From positions 1-8,095 of the forward strand of contig WJJQ01000079.1 of NCBI GenBank assembly GCA_014729615.1: a stretch of 8,095 nt of DNA. Direction: 5' to 3'. A program made the position numbers and the translations under genes. The notes under the pieces were generated by a model that worked only from the letters and a program-made list of their open reading frames with translations, searched no databases and was not told where the DNA came from. Shown one piece after another: positions 6,601-8,095 of the stretch (its first letter is position 1; every line of letters starts with the position of its first letter). This stretch comes from Candidatus Peregrinibacteria bacterium. GTDB lineage: Bacteria; Patescibacteriota; Gracilibacteria; UBA1369.

Positions 6601-8095
6601 CCAAAAGGTGAAATCAGTTTACACGAATTTTTTAAACTACCTGAAGGAAACAATTTAATGACAGCGCTAAGAAATACCGCTACTCATGAAAAAACCCAAA
6701 GGTATGTTCATAAAAAATCGGGACAAGAGGTTATTTTGGAAGATGGACGAAAAATCATTGTTGAAGATGGCGCAAAAACAGAAAGTGTAAAATCTCTTTT
6801 TACGGTTGCCGGTGAAACCGGAAAAATTAAACTCGAACTTCCGGACGGAAGAAAACTTACAGATAAATCTAAGGTAACATGGGTTGATATTGAAGAATTT
6901 ATTGCGCATGTCGCCGATGGAAGTAAAAAACTGTCAGAATTTGAAAAGGCAAAACTTTTGAAGGAAATTAAAAAATTCGCTCCGGAATTTGAATGGAATA
7001 AAGGTAGACAATTAGATACAAAAGAACTTATTAATGAGGGAACTGAAGCAATCGGACGTGAAAGAGAAGCCGCAAGAATTGTGGCTGAAGCTCCGCCACT
7101 TGAAGCGGAAAAAACACCTCGGCCAAAGTCACCGGATAGCGGTGTACGACTTAAAGGTGAAATTGATTGGCAAAAAGGTGTAACTTTTGAAGACTTAAAG
7201 AAAGCGGCTGAAGGAGGAAAAGATCAGGCGATAGCCAAAAAAATCCTTTATGACTTAATTTCCATTTCTAAAATAAAGGATCCGGAGCTTAGGAAACAAA
7301 CAGTAGAATCCCTTGTTAAAAAATATGGAATTAAAGACAGAATGGAGCTTTACACATTGATACAGCAAGTGGGTAGCGAGGTTTCAAAACATAATGATGT
7401 TGTTGCGGAAGGGCTGAGCAAATCCCGCAAACAAAAACAACCAAGTTTATATCTGGAAACGGAGCTTGATGCTTTTGGCAGAGAACTTGCCAGATCAATT
7501 ATAAGTGAATCGAAAAGAGTGGAAACAATTTTAATAGATGGGGATCCTTCCAAACTGATGAAGGCTATTCAAACAGGTATTGTAACAGTTAACAAGGAAA
7601 CGCTTGGAAAGCTTGTGACATCTGATAAGGGATGGAAAATGATGCGCGATATCATGGAAAATAATCCGCGACAGCAAAGACTTTTTAATGCCGAACTAAG
7701 CAAAATGGACTTATCTCAAAGTGTGGTAAATGCTGATTCGTTGGTGTACATCGCTATGCAAAAGAACGCTCCCGAAGTTGTTTGGGGACTTTTGCAGGAA
7801 GGTAAAATTAAGGGTTTGAAAGATATACCGGAATCAGTACAAACTGAATTATTGAGTAGGAAAGAAGGTGTGGCAATGCTTGAAAAAATGATGACTACAG
7901 GCGCCGTGAAAAGTTTGAACGAACTGTCATTGCCTGCAAAAATGTCTCTTACCAATAGCCCCGAGGGTATAGCAATGATACGCGACTCTCTTAGAGTGGG
8001 TGACATTAAAGGTTTTGAGAAAATGCCGGACGCGTTGAAATTGCGTCTTGCAGATACTGAAGGAGGTTACCAGTTAATTTTGGATCTGATGGCAA
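3682..8095 (+). CDS. Giant multidomain protein of unknown function, 3' end beyond window (at least 1471 aa)
   Basis: One frame stays open from ATG 3682 to the last base with no stop, giving 1471 visible residues (roughly 165 kDa). ATG 3682 is the first start after an in-frame TAA (3664-3666), and P4 lies just upstream. No signal peptide is present, so the protein is probably cytoplasmic. The visible order is: residues 1-240, highly charged helices and coiled coil; 285-540, TPR-like helical units (for example FYEGRKLYEQGKYQDAKLVL); 540-660, more charged helices; 662-875, a Gly/Ala-rich helical domain whose first helix (about 668-686, QLAIDIGMIAISGFGGSLL) is hydrophobic but holds an Asp; 894-1010, a zincin-like segment with HEKTQ; 1014-1062, two beta-hairpin repeats sharing DGRK; 1135-1154, a Pro-rich linker; 1155-1471, helices ending in repeats of about 33 aa. 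I recognise no known family. Large scaffold or effector-like proteins of this general layout are, to my knowledge, common in CPR genomes, but the function is unknown. It follows the 109-aa gene and may be co-regulated with it. Confidence 0.9.
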   Translation, partial: MGLEDAKRNIEQSFASLEEAEEKDKSGLLKEELEEHEDLFYEVEDLVDLGGFLNLQTEESKKYYEKGLKEVESTMYDLAAEGQDILKDKKKAKEKIKTIDSLAGELDSTLGKYKPTVEKLSRIDTQVNKELEIAEERMIAIEKIEKRKLENNLDFDEESYEIYIDEAIDSFGTVLKLYNTIGNLPEAFRDKKKNIEKNVKKLAKKEIVVKQTRLIRDKYGSLVEMEIDYDNKDDGSYEIVGGEIIPKEEFYKLSFLDQRKLIVDLRSIEFEVADNVDEEVAPIKAESFYEGRKLYEQGKYQDAKLVLELFIKDAENWNTYEDGERPSNLDDLVKTAGGYLNEINESLGKQEAILNARGLIERGDLHGATTVLKNFIEEKAETSDAEMQKNVEAAKELMKRIELTIAERTMERLYQMRPPKKVVTTVRAGERTVINPQYKEWHTYYQAARDVHSALKEGKHNDFSSAYEEVLKNKGQYYYQEGTRKYYEFEKDNRFNVLEDEKMLENLPHGYLQLARKYRKAKQYDIAEQYFLAYFEKDLVKVAQKRLTFEQYKKKVDSDVGFNKELADIVAEHKKLFEKEAAEKGYDPATFNEAEIREKALLMLYQKKLPEVAVAEKQALHQAHPDSFNAYDKEVWAEFMDMKGQTWKGSPLELFDMSDADWDWLKYQLAIDIGMIAISGFGGSLLKKGTGFALAKIRDNTLRRKMVQELAEAGSMEAREQIITKYRFMQEAELALGKGAGQSAYTRGARTLAGAYGGTAIESFGFSVSHATLNGARNGRFNVIEEVNANWQHDMKVFAILGASGRVSHSLLDKFLISKNPVLKTAGGLGTLGIEANAMALANGGQLTKHDVAMILGFRAKRLGIDKGKRAIDYLRESSTENLKVGETAGNKETASALGVSDIYFGKFGENLEVGGKPAEGFMDASSRRIHYNMTYLNEGNLAPHLVEKGAKEKIMPEGYKLENKNGETVVNGPKGEISLHEFFKLPEGNNLMTALRNTATHEKTQRYVHKKSGQEVILEDGRKIIVEDGAKTESVKSLFTVAGETGKIKLELPDGRKLTDKSKVTWVDIEEFIAHVADGSKKLSEFEKAKLLKEIKKFAPEFEWNKGRQLDTKELINEGTEAIGREREAARIVAEAPPLEAEKTPRPKSPDSGVRLKGEIDWQKGVTFEDLKKAAEGGKDQAIAKKILYDLISISKIKDPELRKQTVESLVKKYGIKDRMELYTLIQQVGSEVSKHNDVVAEGLSKSRKQKQPSLYLETELDAFGRELARSIISESKRVETILIDGDPSKLMKAIQTGIVTVNKETLGKLVTSDKGWKMMRDIMENNPRQQRLFNAELSKMDLSQSVVNADSLVYIAMQKNAPEVVWGLLQEGKIKGLKDIPESVQTELLSRKEGVAMLEKMMTTGAVKSLNELSLPAKMSLTNSPEGIAMIRDSLRVGDIKGFEKMPDALKLRLADTEGGYQLILDLMA
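4534..5298 (+). repeat. TPR-like helical repeats inside the giant protein
   Basis: Three spaced units fit the tetratricopeptide pattern of a helix, a Gly-x-[YL] turn and Ala/Leu/Phe in the second helix. They are residues 285-314 (FYEGRKLYEQGKYQDAKLVL at the core), 352-380 (ARGLIERGDLHGATTVLKNF) and 507-539 (LQLARKYRKAKQYDIAEQYF). Such repeats normally form protein-binding surfaces. The units are diverged and not adjacent, so further helical units may lie between them. Confidence 0.5.
6361..6711 (+). other. Zincin-like segment of the giant protein with an incomplete metal site
   Basis: Residues 894-1010 resemble the zinc-peptidase layout of a beta-strand region (EGFMDASSRRIHYN, from residue 920) followed by a helix carrying HExxH. 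Here the helix reads RNTATHEKTQRYVH: H1002 and E1003 are present but the second His is Q1006, with another His at 1010. If the resemblance is real, the site is degenerate or uses H1010 instead. The similarity was judged by eye only, and it may be chance. Confidence 0.3.
6721..6867 (+). repeat. Two beta-hairpin-like units with DGRK in the giant protein
   Basis: GQEVILEDGRKIIVED (residues 1014-1029) and GKIKLELPDGRKLTDK (1047-1062) share a Gly start, alternating hydrophobic residues and a DGRK turn. They interrupt an otherwise helical protein directly after the HEKTQ helix. They look like a small beta-rich module or an insertion in the preceding domain. Confidence 0.4.
7774..8095 (+). repeat. 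C-terminal tandem repeat of about 33 aa in the giant protein
   Basis: Three full units and the start of a fourth follow each other: 7774-7869 (32 aa, starts EVVWGLLQEGKIKGL), 7870-7968 (33 aa, starts VAMLEKMMTTGAVKSL), 7969-8067 (33 aa, starts IAMIRDSLRVGDIKGF) and 8068 onward (YQLILDLMA, cut by the window). The shared pattern is a hydrophobic helix, G-x-[IV]-K-x-[LF], a second helix and a closing (E/G)G. A diverged earlier unit may lie at 7552-7632 (KLMKAIQTGIVTV to TSDKG). The two-helix repeats probably stack into a solenoid. Confidence 0.7.

Noticed and set aside
3552..8006. Many minus-strand open frames of 60-104 codons across the giant gene and the preceding gap
   Set aside because: They lie antisense to a continuous 1471-codon frame, have low-complexity Ser/Leu/Phe-rich products typical of antisense reading, and have no promoter of the type seen before the real genes.
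1..8095. tRNA, rRNA, CRISPR arrays, insertion sequences or attachment sites
   Set aside because: I saw no cloverleaf-like sequence, no regularly spaced direct repeats, no transposase-like product and no terminal inverted repeats.

Overview
The window looks like bacterial chromosome from an AT-rich, compact genome. The best guess is a Candidate Phyla Radiation (Patescibacteria)-type organism. The reasons are a short DprA without an N-terminal SAM domain, a PilB/GspE ATPase with a disordered N-terminal extension, start codons preceded by A/T-rich leaders without Shine-Dalgarno sequences, and a very large cytoplasmic-looking multidomain protein of no recognised family. This placement is inference, not a proven assignment. 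The standard genetic code fits, because the 1471 visible codons of the largest gene contain no in-frame TGA.

Layout: positions 1-114 hold a promoter-like region (P1). A 101-aa protein of unknown function (115-420, +) and dprA (480-1313, +) follow and probably form one transcription unit. A pilB-type ATPase gene (1294-3153, -) converges on dprA, and the two coding regions overlap by 20 bp. The 117-bp gap 3154-3270 holds two divergent promoters (P2 for pilB, P3 for the next gene) with a 13-bp palindrome between them. A 109-aa helical protein (3271-3600, +) comes next, then an 81-bp gap with promoter P4. One uninterrupted reading frame then runs from ATG 3682 to the window end at 8095 without a stop, at least 1471 aa. 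All minus-strand open frames over 3552-8006 are shadows of the small gene and this giant gene.

DprA (loader of RecA on incoming single-stranded DNA) and PilB (motor for type IV pilus extension) together suggest natural transformation or pilus-based DNA uptake. The giant protein has no signal peptide. It reads as an N-terminal coiled-coil region, TPR-like helical repeats, a Gly/Ala-rich helical domain, a zincin-like segment with an incomplete metal site (HEKTQ instead of HEXXH), beta-hairpin repeats, a Pro-rich linker, and a C-terminal array of about 33-aa helical repeats that is cut by the window edge. This protein is the least explained and most interesting item here.

Four promoters (P1-P4) share the extended -10 sequence WTGTGNTAADAT with A-tract spacers. 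P3 and P4 are nearly identical over 29 bp, so the 109-aa protein and the giant protein may be co-regulated.
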